Notes under the pieces: generated by a model | Databases searched by the model: none | Told to the model about the DNA's origin: nothing | What the model saw: the letters and a program-made list of their open reading frames with translations, nothing else | From: Sulfuricurvum sp. | GTDB taxonomy: Bacteria; Campylobacterota; Campylobacteria; Campylobacterales; Sulfurimonadaceae | Assembly: GCA_030696775.1 (NCBI GenBank) | Contig: JAUYRN010000005.1 | Location: forward strand, 186,001-250,000 | DNA: 64,000 nucleotides | Reading direction: 5' to 3' | In this document: piece after piece, positions 48,958 through 57,190 of the stretch | How positions within the stretch are numbered: the first letter of the stretch is position 1 | Layout: each line of letters begins with the position of its first letter | Translations under genes and position numbers: made by a program

Positions 48958-50168
48958 AATAGTTCCTTAGAAGGTTTGAGGGAAAAATGAAGTTTGGCAA
49001 GTTCTATTTGGATATTGATTTCGTTGATTTTAATCTCTAACTCTTCAATTTGTTTGGAGTTTTTGAGTGTTTGAAGATCGTAGCCTGTTTTGGTCCCAGC
49101 ATGGACTCCTGCTTGGGTGACTTGGATAAGATCATCATAAAGGGCGAGATTATGCGTCGTGATGGTAATGTATTCACGGTAACTCTCGATTTTTTCGATG
49201 GTCTGAGTATAGGTAGATTCAAGTTCACGACGTTTATCTGCTGTAACGGCTACTTCTTGGAGATAAGACGCTTTTGCTTCTTGGATAGTGGATGATGCAT
49301 TATAAACTAGAGGGAGGTTGAGCGATACTCCCGCGCCGTAATAGTCACCACTGTAACTTCCGGCAAGCTCTTTTTGATTATAGCTTTGGTACCCGATATT
49401 TCCATTGACCGCTAGGGATGGCAGATAGTTAGTGCGGGTGACATCGTAAAGTTTTCGAAGGGTATTGCTTTGGGCATGTGCGTATTTCAGATCAAATTGA
49501 TTTTGTAAAAAATCTTCTTTTTGGATCAATTCAAAACGGGGAAGGGGGAAGGTCTCGGGGCTTATATCACTGATTTTTGTGACATCAAAGTGCTGCTGGG
49601 CAATACTGTATTTAGTGGCTGCATAGGTTTTGAGTTCACTGCTTTTGAGCATGAGTGCATTATTGAGCTCAGTTATGTCTGCTTTTCCTGCATCGTATAA
49701 ATGACGTTTGATAAAGATGGCAATTTCTTGATTATCAAGTCGAAGCTGGCTTTGGTCACGTTGAAGGAGACTTTTCTGGACATTTAGCAATGCGGTAAAT
49801 AGCTGCTCATTGAGTGACGCTATTTGCATTTGCAAGGTTATAGAATTGCTTTGCATCTTGGCATCGGCGTAGTCAATCTGATAGGTGATTCCGCCAGAGC
49901 GAAAAATGTCTTGCGAAACCGATGCACCAGCACGTTTCATATCGCTGTGAGTATCTCCTAATGCACTTTTATCATATTCGTAGGTGGCGTTCAGATTAAT
50001 GGGTGCAATCCAGTTGGTTCGCAGTTTCTCGTGTTCTGACTCATACATCTCTTGCTGTTTTTGTAAGATCGTCTGTTTTTCATTGGAGAGAAGAGCGGTA
50101 TTATCCGCTGCACTCACAGCAATGGAACAAAAAGTTAGGATAAGAATGGGTAAAGAATAATGTTTCAT
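48954..50168 (-). CDS. TolC-like outer-membrane efflux protein
   Basis: The track begins at a TTG at 50186. ATG at 50168 opens the signal peptide MKHYSLPILILTFCSIAVSA and is preferred (404 residues), although its AGAGGG lies unusually close. The body is long-helical with two similar halves (LNATYEYDKSALGDTHSD, later VNGNIGYQSYNQKEL), the TolC plan. It forms the outer-membrane exit duct for the MacAB-type pump. It is the first gene of the four-gene operon. Confidence 0.86.
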   Translation of the reverse strand: MKHYSLPILILTFCSIAVSAADNTALLSNEKQTILQKQQEMYESEHEKLRTNWIAPINLNATYEYDKSALGDTHSDMKRAGASVSQDIFRSGGITYQIDYADAKMQSNSITLQMQIASLNEQLFTALLNVQKSLLQRDQSQLRLDNQEIAIFIKRHLYDAGKADITELNNALMLKSSELKTYAATKYSIAQQHFDVTKISDISPETFPLPRFELIQKEDFLQNQFDLKYAHAQSNTLRKLYDVTRTNYLPSLAVNGNIGYQSYNQKELAGSYSGDYYGAGVSLNLPLVYNASSTIQEAKASYLQEVAVTADKRRELESTYTQTIEKIESYREYITITTHNLALYDDLIQVTQAGVHAGTKTGYDLQTLKNSKQIEELEIKINEINIQIELAKLHFSLKPSKELL

Positions 50169-50213
50169 CCCTCTATTGTAATACAAATTTGGTAACTTAA
50201 AAGTAACAAAATA

Positions 50214-50882
50214 TTAATGTGCGGGGAGTAATGTGTCTCTTTCGGGTCGTATTCTAAATCGTTTTGTCGAAATACATCCAATCTGATACTCGACCATCGA
50301 TAAAAAGGGTTCTAAAAAAGGTTCAAACTCTGCATCCTCTATGGTTTCTAATCCGTGTGCGTTGAGCAACTCTAAAATAGTAAGGGTTGATTCGATGGTG
50401 GAGAGACAAAAATCTTTGGGCTGTTCTTTGATTTGAAATTGGGAGCACTTGGTGTGGGTAAAACTGAGTTTTGGCAAGCGCTGAAGATTTTTGCTCAAAC
50501 GAAGCATTTTCATCGAGCAAGGCCATGTAGAATCGAGGATAAAAATCACTAACTGTTTGTTTTGCAGATCAATTTTTTGGGCATTGAGATGGAGACTGTC
50601 ACTTCCGGGGTAGAGGAGATAACAGAGATTGTTATGATTGTCTATAAGAGCATTGACCGCGGTATGATCGCTAAAATCAACATCGATAAAAATTTCTGAA
50701 TTGGGCAGTGAAAGATGGGTCATTCGACCCGTCCCATTTTTGGTCTTTTTAAACTCTTTTGGATGCATTAATATGATAAATTTTGTTGCTGTTTGAATCG
50801 GTTTGACGGAGGAGCATAAGCACTGCTTTTGAGGTCGATAGCAGTGATAACATGTTTCTCTGTTTGCTGTTTCGCTATCCAT
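50214..50882 (-). CDS. DTW-domain protein, probable tRNA-uridine aminocarboxypropyltransferase
   Basis: This 222-residue protein has an N-terminal cysteine cluster (CYHCYRPQKQCLC) and the DTW-type core LDSTWPCSMKML near residue 116, followed by KDFCLSTIE. DTW proteins (TapT/TuaA) transfer an aminocarboxypropyl group from SAM to a tRNA uridine. It is not part of the efflux operon in an obvious way, although it lies just upstream on the same strand. The start has only a weak GAGAG. Confidence 0.88.
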   Translation of the reverse strand: MDSETANRETCYHCYRPQKQCLCSSVKPIQTATKFIILMHPKEFKKTKNGTGRMTHLSLPNSEIFIDVDFSDHTAVNALIDNHNNLCYLLYPGSDSLHLNAQKIDLQNKQLVIFILDSTWPCSMKMLRLSKNLQRLPKLSFTHTKCSQFQIKEQPKDFCLSTIESTLTILELLNAHGLETIEDAEFEPFLEPFLSMVEYQIGCISTKRFRIRPERDTLLPAH

Positions 50883-51004
50883 AAACGTATTCTCTCAATT
50901 TTTTTCGACAGTATACAGGTAAAAAACGTCAAATTTTAGGATTAAGCCACTAATACTTCACTAATGATTAAAGATTAAAATTTTACTCAGAGAAGGGAAT
51001 GCGG

Positions 51005-51026
51005 GATGATTATCCGTTAGATGATT
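51005..51026. promoter_or_regulatory. Direct repeat GATGATT before the small secreted peptide gene
   Basis: GATGATT occurs at 51005-51011 and 51020-51026, a 15-base period, 41-62 bases before the 44-residue peptide gene. A TATAAC (51048-51053) downstream may be its -10. Whether the repeat is a binding site is unknown. Confidence 0.25.
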
Positions 51027-51066
51027 GTTTCCATTCCAGTCTTTAAACTATAACAAAGAGGTTCAC

Positions 51067-51201
51067 ATGAAAAAAGTAGCATTAGTATTCGTAATGGTTG
51101 CCGCAATGGCATCAAGTGCATTTGCACATCACATGGCAGTTTATGAAGATGCAGGTATTAACATTCCTGAGTTTTCTCCACATTTAGATATGGAATTTTA
51201 A
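51067..51201 (+). CDS. Small secreted peptide, 44 residues, not in the ORF track
   Basis: The reading frame MKKVALVFVMVAAMASSAFA + HHMAVYEDAGINIPEFSPHLDMEF is preceded by AGAGG at a good distance. A textbook Sec signal peptide with an Ala-x-Ala cut leaves a 24-residue mature peptide starting His-His-Met and rich in acidic residues and proline. It is followed by a stable hairpin (51218-51244). It lies 184 bases before a TonB-dependent receptor gene on the same strand. I do not recognise the family; a metal-binding role is only a guess from the His-His-Met end. Confidence 0.72.
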   Translation: MKKVALVFVMVAAMASSAFAHHMAVYEDAGINIPEFSPHLDMEF

Positions 51202-51217
51202 TTTTACTCTAACATCA

Positions 51218-51244
51218 TTTTGCATACATTATGTGTGTGCAAAA
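51218..51244 (+). terminator. Strong hairpin after the small peptide gene
   Basis: TTTTGCATACA, loop TTATG, TGTGTGCAAAA forms an 11-base stem with one G-T pair, 17 bases after the stop. No T-run follows, so it may protect the short mRNA end rather than end transcription. Confidence 0.5.
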
Positions 51245-51320
51245 CACAACTCTTTCTAATTCAAGCCCTGTATCTTCTAAAAATAAAATACTAAATTTTT
51301 TTCCTATAATGTTAAATCAC

Positions 51321-51358
51321 TATAATTGCAAAACAAAATAAAAAATTATCATTTTAGA
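51321..51358 (+). promoter_or_regulatory. Promoter and weak Fur-box-like sequence before the TonB-dependent receptor
   Basis: TATAAT at 51321-51326 is a likely -10. AAAAAATTATCATTTTAG just downstream is an AT-rich run with the TATCATT half of a Fur box, placed where a repressor would block transcription. The match to the Fur consensus is partial. Confidence 0.3.
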
Positions 51359-51384
51359 TAGTGTTTAAAACAAAAGGAGCTAGT

Positions 51385-53451
51385 ATGAATCGTATTCCCC
51401 TTCTTCTTACTTTTACTTTGTCGCTTGCCTGCGCACAAGAGATTGTTCAGATCGAAAAAATTGAGGTTCAAGAGAATGCTTCAACCATTGAAGAGCGAAA
51501 AGAGAGTTCGATAGCCAAGCGTATCATTACAGGTTCTGAGCTAACGCAATACGGTGATATGAATGCTCTTGAAGTATTGAAGCGAACCCCAGGTGTAACA
51601 CTTTCCGATGGAAAAGGGAAAAAAGGTGCTCCGGGAAAAGGCTACACAGTTGTGTTGATTGATGGCGAGCAAACTTCCGGTTCTAAACGGGGCAATCCAT
51701 TAGAGCAAATCTCTCCCGATATGATTGAGCGTATCGAAGTCATGACGAACGGTTCAGTAGAATATACGGCGGAATCGATGGGCGGTATTGTCAATATTGT
51801 CCTCAAAAAACCAAAATCCGAAGGGCTAAGCCGAGTCAAAATTACAGCAGGGGCATATCGAGATCAGCCGATGGGGTCTTTGTTCGCACAGCAAGAGGGA
51901 AAATCGGGGGACCTTTCGTATTTGATCAATACGACCATCTCCGATAACTCTCAAGCGGATGAAGTCCTAACGCACACACATATGCCAAGTTCGTACAGTG
52001 ATGAGACGAGTGACTACGATGCCCGTTATCGTTCACTTTCATTGAATACAAAACTGATTTATTCTACGTCACCCAAAAATAAATACACTTTCGACGGTGC
52101 AGTCAATGTCAATGATTACGACAAAACAACGTTGGATACACGCACGACCAACGGTTCTATAATTCCTGATCGAATTATTAACGGTGATGACAGCGGTGAG
52201 GGTGTCATGGTATGGGCAAAATTATCGGGAAATCATAATATTTCCAGTACCGAGTTGGTCGAATGGAAGCTTAAATACCATCAAAATAATCAAACAGGTA
52301 ACCGCCGCACTGAGTCCACCACGCTGTTTGTACAAGATGACGACAATGATTACCGTGTTTTAGGGACAGAAGGGAGCTATTCGGTTGCTCTGGATAACCA
52401 TTTTATTAAAACAGGAGTTGAGCTCAAGCACTCGGCACAGCACGATGAAGTGATTAGCACAGATATCACGCAGTCGTATGTCAATACCTCTATGAGTGAG
52501 AACAAAGGTTCTGTTTATCTCCAAGATGAAATAACATTGGGTGATAACATGGTTATGACACCGGGATTACGTTACGAAACAGTGCATCGTGATTACGGCA
52601 CAACTTCAAGCATTGGGTATTTCGCTCCATCACTTCATCTTCTGTACAAGCTTACCCCCAATGATAACGTGCGAGCAAGTATCGCCAAAACCGTTAAGCT
52701 TCCTCGTTTAAATGAACTCTCATTAACTGTTGACAGTTCATTGTATCAAAATGACATCACCCATCCCGATATTATTGGAAATCCAGATTTAAAAGAAGAA
52801 GAGGCGCTAAGTTATGAGCTTCGAGGCGAGCACTTTTTTGAGGATAAAGGAGTTGTGAGTATCGGCGGATTTTATCGCAGTCTCACAGATAAGATCGAAA
52901 AAATGACAAGATGTGAAGATCAAGATGGAAATGCAGTTGCCTGTGATGTTGGTCGTTATGTTGAGCGTCCTTACAACAGCGGTAACGGCGGGCTTTGGGG
53001 TGTTGAATTGGAACTCAAAAAATCTCTTAGCCGATATGTAGAAGGATTAGGAATGTTCGCAAACGCAACCTTTCAAAACTCTTCTCTTACCAACAGCACG
53101 AACAATATGACGTATTCGATTAAAGGGACCAATGATTATGTTTATAATATTGGTTTGGATCACTCGATTCCCTCTTATCGTCTGACCTATGGAGGAGCGT
53201 ATCGTTACGTGAGCGGATACGATGATTCTAAAGATATGTATGGTTTTTCAGAATCTCAAAAAGGATACGGGACGCTTGATGTGTATGCAATTAAACGACT
53301 CAATGACACGTTCAAACTTTCCCTGAATCTTAAAAATATTACCTCGGCATCCATTGAAACACACTCGTATGACGACAACACGGGAACAACACAAATCGAT
53401 AAAGAAAAATCCGCTCCAGTAATCCTTCTTTCCATTGAAGGGAAGTGGTAA
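51385..53451 (+). CDS. TonB-dependent outer-membrane receptor
   Basis: The track start is a GTG at 51361. ATG at 51385 with AAAGGAG upstream starts the signal peptide MNRIPLLLTFTLSLACA (688 residues). IVQIEKIEVQE near the mature N terminus may be the TonB box. The plug domain follows (MNALEVLKRTPGVTLSDGKG, IERIEVMTNGSVEYTAESMGGIVNIVLKK), then a barrel ending in LLSIEGKW. Ligand is unknown; siderophore or metal complex is likely from the family. No TonB/ExbBD genes are nearby. Confidence 0.93.
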   Translation: MNRIPLLLTFTLSLACAQEIVQIEKIEVQENASTIEERKESSIAKRIITGSELTQYGDMNALEVLKRTPGVTLSDGKGKKGAPGKGYTVVLIDGEQTSGSKRGNPLEQISPDMIERIEVMTNGSVEYTAESMGGIVNIVLKKPKSEGLSRVKITAGAYRDQPMGSLFAQQEGKSGDLSYLINTTISDNSQADEVLTHTHMPSSYSDETSDYDARYRSLSLNTKLIYSTSPKNKYTFDGAVNVNDYDKTTLDTRTTNGSIIPDRIINGDDSGEGVMVWAKLSGNHNISSTELVEWKLKYHQNNQTGNRRTESTTLFVQDDDNDYRVLGTEGSYSVALDNHFIKTGVELKHSAQHDEVISTDITQSYVNTSMSENKGSVYLQDEITLGDNMVMTPGLRYETVHRDYGTTSSIGYFAPSLHLLYKLTPNDNVRASIAKTVKLPRLNELSLTVDSSLYQNDITHPDIIGNPDLKEEEALSYELRGEHFFEDKGVVSIGGFYRSLTDKIEKMTRCEDQDGNAVACDVGRYVERPYNSGNGGLWGVELELKKSLSRYVEGLGMFANATFQNSSLTNSTNNMTYSIKGTNDYVYNIGLDHSIPSYRLTYGGAYRYVSGYDDSKDMYGFSESQKGYGTLDVYAIKRLNDTFKLSLNLKNITSASIETHSYDDNTGTTQIDKEKSAPVILLSIEGKW

Positions 53452-53566
53452 AGTGACGTTAAAACAATCAAATAAATAAACTTAAAACGTCAAATTAAGA
53501 AAAGTTCATTAACCGTTTATAGGATAAGATGGCTAATATACACTAAATTATCCAAGGAGATACGTC

Positions 53567-53764
53567 ATGAAAGACAATGAACCAACGTTGAATTCGATCG
53601 AGGATTACAATACGCTAAAAGGGTCAAAAAAACGAGTTGTTTGGACGGTTATATTGGTTGGCTTACTCATTGGCGCCTTTTTTGTCGGTGCAAAGATTTA
53701 TTATGGTGAAGCAAATGATAGCCTGCATGTTCAAGACCCTATTGTTCAAGTACCAGTTAAATAA
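53567..53764 (+). CDS. Small single-pass membrane protein
   Basis: This 65-residue protein has AAGGAG before the ATG, a polar N terminus (MKDNEPTLNSIEDYN), one membrane helix (VVWTVILVGLLIGAFFVGAKI) and a short outer tail. I do not recognise it. It lies between the TonB-dependent receptor and the M48 protease gene, 35 bases before the latter. It may be co-transcribed with the protease. Confidence 0.65.
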   Translation: MKDNEPTLNSIEDYNTLKGSKKRVVWTVILVGLLIGAFFVGAKIYYGEANDSLHVQDPIVQVPVK

Positions 53765-53799
53765 TGATAAAATTCGACACTTCTAATATAAGGTTTTAA

Positions 53800-55044
53800 A
53801 TGATTTCATCCATTATCGTGCTCTATAGTTTGTACATCCTCATCCGTCTTTATATCAGCGTTATGCAGATTGGTTATATCAATCAGATGAAGCGTAAAGG
53901 TGCTTTACTAATGGGAGAGCAAGCATATTTGGATGCCGGTAACTATGCCGTTGCCAAAGAAAAACTTTCAATGATTGAAGCGTTTATGGAGTATGGACTC
54001 TTTTTGGCTTGGATGATGGGGATGATTTATTGGCTGGACATACAGCTAATGGCACAAAGTACAGTTGTGCAGTCGATTGCTGCAGTATTGGGAATGCTGC
54101 TGATTAATTCGTTGGTCATGCTCCCTTTTGGATGGATTGCCAAATTCAAAATCGATGCACAATATGGATTCAATCGCTCTTCTACGGCGCAATTCGTAAA
54201 AGATACGCTTATTAGCACACTACTAACGATTGTTGTCGGAAGCGTTATTGTATGGATTATTTCAATGATTATAACCTCCAGTACGTTATGGTGGCTGTGG
54301 AGTTTTTCATTTATTTTTGCGGTTGTAGTCGCCTTGAATATGTTTTTTCCGACCATTCGAGCTCTTTTCTTTGATAAAGTAACTCCGCTTGAAAATAGCG
54401 AACTAAGAGAAAAAATTGAAGAGTTGATGGCAAAAACAGGTTTTGTAAGCAGCGGTGTATTTGTGAGTGATGCAAGTAAGCGTGACGCACGTCTTAATGC
54501 CTACTTTGGCGGTTTGGGTAAAACAAAACGGGTTGTATTGTTTGATACGTTGATCGAAAAGCTTTCGCCCTCAGAATTAGTGGCTGTTCTTGGTCATGAG
54601 TTAGGACATTTTGCACACGGCGATTTGTATAAAAATATCGCGATGGTGGGGGCAATGCTGTTTGGGATGTTTGCCTTGTTCGGCAATCTTCCTGAGTCTC
54701 TTTATTTGGAGCTTGGCGTTGCTAAATCTCCGCATGTTATCATGATGTTATTTGTTCTCTTGCTGCCAATGGTTAGTTTTGTAATTATGCCGTTAATGGG
54801 AATGATGAGCCGTCACAATGAATATGAAGCAGACCGTACCGGAGCAGAACTAGGCGGAGCAGAACATTTGGTCAATGCACTCAAAAAACTGGTAACGGAG
54901 AATAAAAGCTTTCCATTATCCCATCCGATTTATCGATTTTTTCATACGACTCATCCTCCTGTTATTGATCGTCTACGAGCATTGGGTGCTGATATTCGCG
55001 TTGAGAGTTCGGAAGGTTTTTCTGATCCATGTCCAGTCCTCTAA
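53800..55044 (+). CDS. M48-family membrane metalloprotease (Ste24-like)
   Basis: This 414-residue protein has several membrane segments, the zinc motif VLGHELGHFAHGD (HExxH) near residue 265 and a second glutamate region NEYEADRTGAELGG. That is the CAAX-protease-1/Ste24 plan. It probably cleaves membrane or misfolded envelope proteins. The last 16 bases overlap prmC. Confidence 0.92.
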   Translation: MISSIIVLYSLYILIRLYISVMQIGYINQMKRKGALLMGEQAYLDAGNYAVAKEKLSMIEAFMEYGLFLAWMMGMIYWLDIQLMAQSTVVQSIAAVLGMLLINSLVMLPFGWIAKFKIDAQYGFNRSSTAQFVKDTLISTLLTIVVGSVIVWIISMIITSSTLWWLWSFSFIFAVVVALNMFFPTIRALFFDKVTPLENSELREKIEELMAKTGFVSSGVFVSDASKRDARLNAYFGGLGKTKRVVLFDTLIEKLSPSELVAVLGHELGHFAHGDLYKNIAMVGAMLFGMFALFGNLPESLYLELGVAKSPHVIMMLFVLLLPMVSFVIMPLMGMMSRHNEYEADRTGAELGGAEHLVNALKKLVTENKSFPLSHPIYRFFHTTHPPVIDRLRALGADIRVESSEGFSDPCPVL

Positions 55045-55853
55045 AAGAGCTTCATGCGGATATTACAACCGTATTAGAAGGAGTTGTTGAGTTTCCAAGA
55101 CGTGAAGCAGAGCTTCTACTAATGGCGTTTTTGGACTGCAATCAGCTCTATTTTATCACCCATCAAGATGACATAGTCGATGCTGGAAATCCAAGATTGG
55201 CAGAGTGGATCGAAAAGCGTTCTCGTAACGTTCCTCTTGAATATTTAACAAATCGTGTCAGCTTCTATAGCCGTGAATTTTACATCGATGAAGGCGCATT
55301 AATCCCTCGACCTGAAACTGAACATCTGATCGATGAGGTTCTCTCCCATGTGAATAAAGAGGAAGAGATGACGATTGTTGAAGTGGGAGTAGGCAGCGGA
55401 ATCATCTCAATACTTCTAGCCCTTCATTTTCCCAAAGCCCATTGTATTGCCGTTGATATCTCACCTCGAGCTCTAAGCGTTGCGCGCTGTAATATTCAAG
55501 CCTTTGGATTGGAAGATCGGATTGAACTGCGTGAGGGCGATTTACTTGCCTGTGTGAGCGAAAAAATCGATCTGCTTGTGTCCAATCCGCCTTACATTGC
55601 TGATGATGCCTCTTTGGAATCCAACCTGTCGTATGAACCGCAAAACGCTCTTTTTGGCGGCAGCGTGGGCGATGAAATTATTCAGAGACTTTTGGATGAA
55701 GTGTATGCACGATCCATTCCTCTATTCGTCTGTGAAATGGGCTACGATCAGCGCCTAAAAGTGCAGGAATATCTCAAATCTTTTGCGGTACAATCGTTGG
55801 AGTTTTATAAAGATTTAGCCTCGTTCGATCGAGGATTTATTTTAAAAACTTAA
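55029..55853 (+). CDS. prmC: Release-factor glutamine methyltransferase
   Basis: This 274-residue protein has the SAM-binding VEVGVGSGIISILLAL, the N(Gln)-methylation motif SNPPYI near residue 182, and an N-terminal helical domain. RPETEHLIDEV is also typical. It methylates the GGQ glutamine of release factors RF1 and RF2. The start lies inside the M48 gene. Confidence 0.95.
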   Translation: MSSPLKELHADITTVLEGVVEFPRREAELLLMAFLDCNQLYFITHQDDIVDAGNPRLAEWIEKRSRNVPLEYLTNRVSFYSREFYIDEGALIPRPETEHLIDEVLSHVNKEEEMTIVEVGVGSGIISILLALHFPKAHCIAVDISPRALSVARCNIQAFGLEDRIELREGDLLACVSEKIDLLVSNPPYIADDASLESNLSYEPQNALFGGSVGDEIIQRLLDEVYARSIPLFVCEMGYDQRLKVQEYLKSFAVQSLEFYKDLASFDRGFILKT

Positions 55854-55864
55854 GAATTTAAAGA

Positions 55865-55935
55865 GCGCCAAATGCGCGAGGGCACTCTGCCGAAGAGAAC
55901 CTAGTGTTAACGTAGCTTAGGGGATTTTATTCCCT
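55865..55935. repeat. Repeat core with flanking stems, copy C
   Basis: GCGC-CAAAT-GCGC opens the region and CGTAGCTTAGGGGATTTTATTCC (55911-55933) closes it, itself a stem (AGGGGA/TTCCCT). The core matches copy D at 45762 on the other strand and the end of copy B at 5671. It lies between prmC and the DUF4149 gene. Confidence 0.6.
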
Positions 55936-55955
55936 GAGCGTATAAAAGGAACAAA

Positions 55956-56438
55956 ATGAGTAATAAAAAAACTTTTATCGATATTTTTTATCTTTTCACC
56001 CTTGCTATAACAGCAGGAGCCGTCTTCGTTTTAGGTGCATTGGTTGCGGCGGTTGTCTTTCACTCTGAGCTTTATTTGAGCATACCTATCCTCTCCCGTT
56101 ATGAAGAAGGAAAAATTATGGGGGAAATATTCCGCCGTTTTAGTTATTGGGCGTATTTTATGACAGCTGTTATCGCGGTTTATGAAGTCTCACGATACAA
56201 AGTAATGCAGATTGATAAAATTTCAATTTTAAGTGCGTTAGGTGCGATCAGTACTCTTTTACTTTTTGCTGCTGTGTATGTTCCTAAAATCTTAGAGTAT
56301 CAATCACGCGGTGAAAGTGCTATAGATGCATCGTTTGAGTCGCTGCATAAAGCGAGTGAAATTGATTTTAAAATCTTGCTTTTAATGTTGATTGTACTTT
56401 TTGCCCGTCGAACTTATTTAATGATGGCTAAGCGATGA
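55956..56438 (+). CDS. DUF4149-like membrane protein
   Basis: This 160-residue protein has four membrane helices (DIFYLFTLAITAGAVFVLGALVAAVVF first) and ends in RRTYLMMAKR. The spacing fits the DUF4149/TMEM205 family of unknown function. It overlaps the MlaF-like gene by ATGA. Confidence 0.78.
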   Translation: MSNKKTFIDIFYLFTLAITAGAVFVLGALVAAVVFHSELYLSIPILSRYEEGKIMGEIFRRFSYWAYFMTAVIAVYEVSRYKVMQIDKISILSALGAISTLLLFAAVYVPKILEYQSRGESAIDASFESLHKASEIDFKILLLMLIVLFARRTYLMMAKR

Positions 56439-57187
56439 TACGTTTTGAAAATGTCACTAAAAGCTTCGGAAAACGAGAAATTCTTCGAGGTGTCAATCTT
56501 GAAATTGAAGCGGGTAAAACAACGGTTATTTTTGGCGTTTCCGGTGGTGGAAAATCGACGATTATCAAACACATGGTGGGGCTACTCAGACCTGATAGCG
56601 GAACGATAAGCTATAAAGGGATAAATATTGATAAGGCTGATGAGACAGCATTGCGTGAAATTCGTAAAAAAATCGGATTTCTCTTTCAAAGCGGAGCGTT
56701 ATTCGACAGTATGAATATTGGCGACAACGTTGCATTTCCGATGCTTGAGCATCAAAAGTTAACTCCAAAAGAACTCAATTATAAGATTGATGAAAAACTT
56801 ACTATGGTAGGACTTGACCCTTTAATCGTTAAATCCCTCTACCCAGAAGAGCTCAGTGGCGGAATGCGTAAACGTGTAGGTTTAGCTCGTACTCTTGCAT
56901 TAGAACCTGAAGTGATTTTGTACGATGAACCAACCTCAGGACTGGATCCTGTTACCAGTGATTTTATCACTCAGATGATTTGTAGACTGCGTGATGAGAT
57001 GGGAATGACATCCGTATTGATTAGCCACGACATTGCTGAGAGTTTCAAAGCAGGGGATAACTACGCGATGCTTTTTGATGGAGTGATCGTGGATGCAGGC
57101 AATAAAGATTATTTTAAAAATTCACAAAATGCAGTCGTTCAACAATTTATAAATGCACGATCAGATGGTCCAATCGCATTTCATTAA
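56435..57187 (+). CDS. mlaF: MlaF-like ABC ATPase (phospholipid-transport type)
   Basis: This 250-residue ATPase has Walker A GVSGGGKST, the signature LSGGMRKRVGLAR, Walker B VILYDEPTSGLD and the MlaF-typical start VTKSFGKREILRGVNLEIEAG. In other bacteria MlaF drives the MlaE permease in outer-membrane lipid transport. Here no permease or MCE-domain gene follows; the next gene is on the other strand. It is either an orphan ATPase with MlaE/MlaD elsewhere or works with DUF4149. Confidence 0.86.
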   Translation: MIRFENVTKSFGKREILRGVNLEIEAGKTTVIFGVSGGGKSTIIKHMVGLLRPDSGTISYKGINIDKADETALREIRKKIGFLFQSGALFDSMNIGDNVAFPMLEHQKLTPKELNYKIDEKLTMVGLDPLIVKSLYPEELSGGMRKRVGLARTLALEPEVILYDEPTSGLDPVTSDFITQMICRLRDEMGMTSVLISHDIAESFKAGDNYAMLFDGVIVDAGNKDYFKNSQNAVVQQFINARSDGPIAFH

Positions 57188-57190
57188 AAA

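Noticed and set aside
53455-53500. GACGTT/AACGTC stem after the TonB-dependent receptor
   Set aside because: Six-base arms with a loop of about 25 bases and no T-run; too weak to call a terminator.
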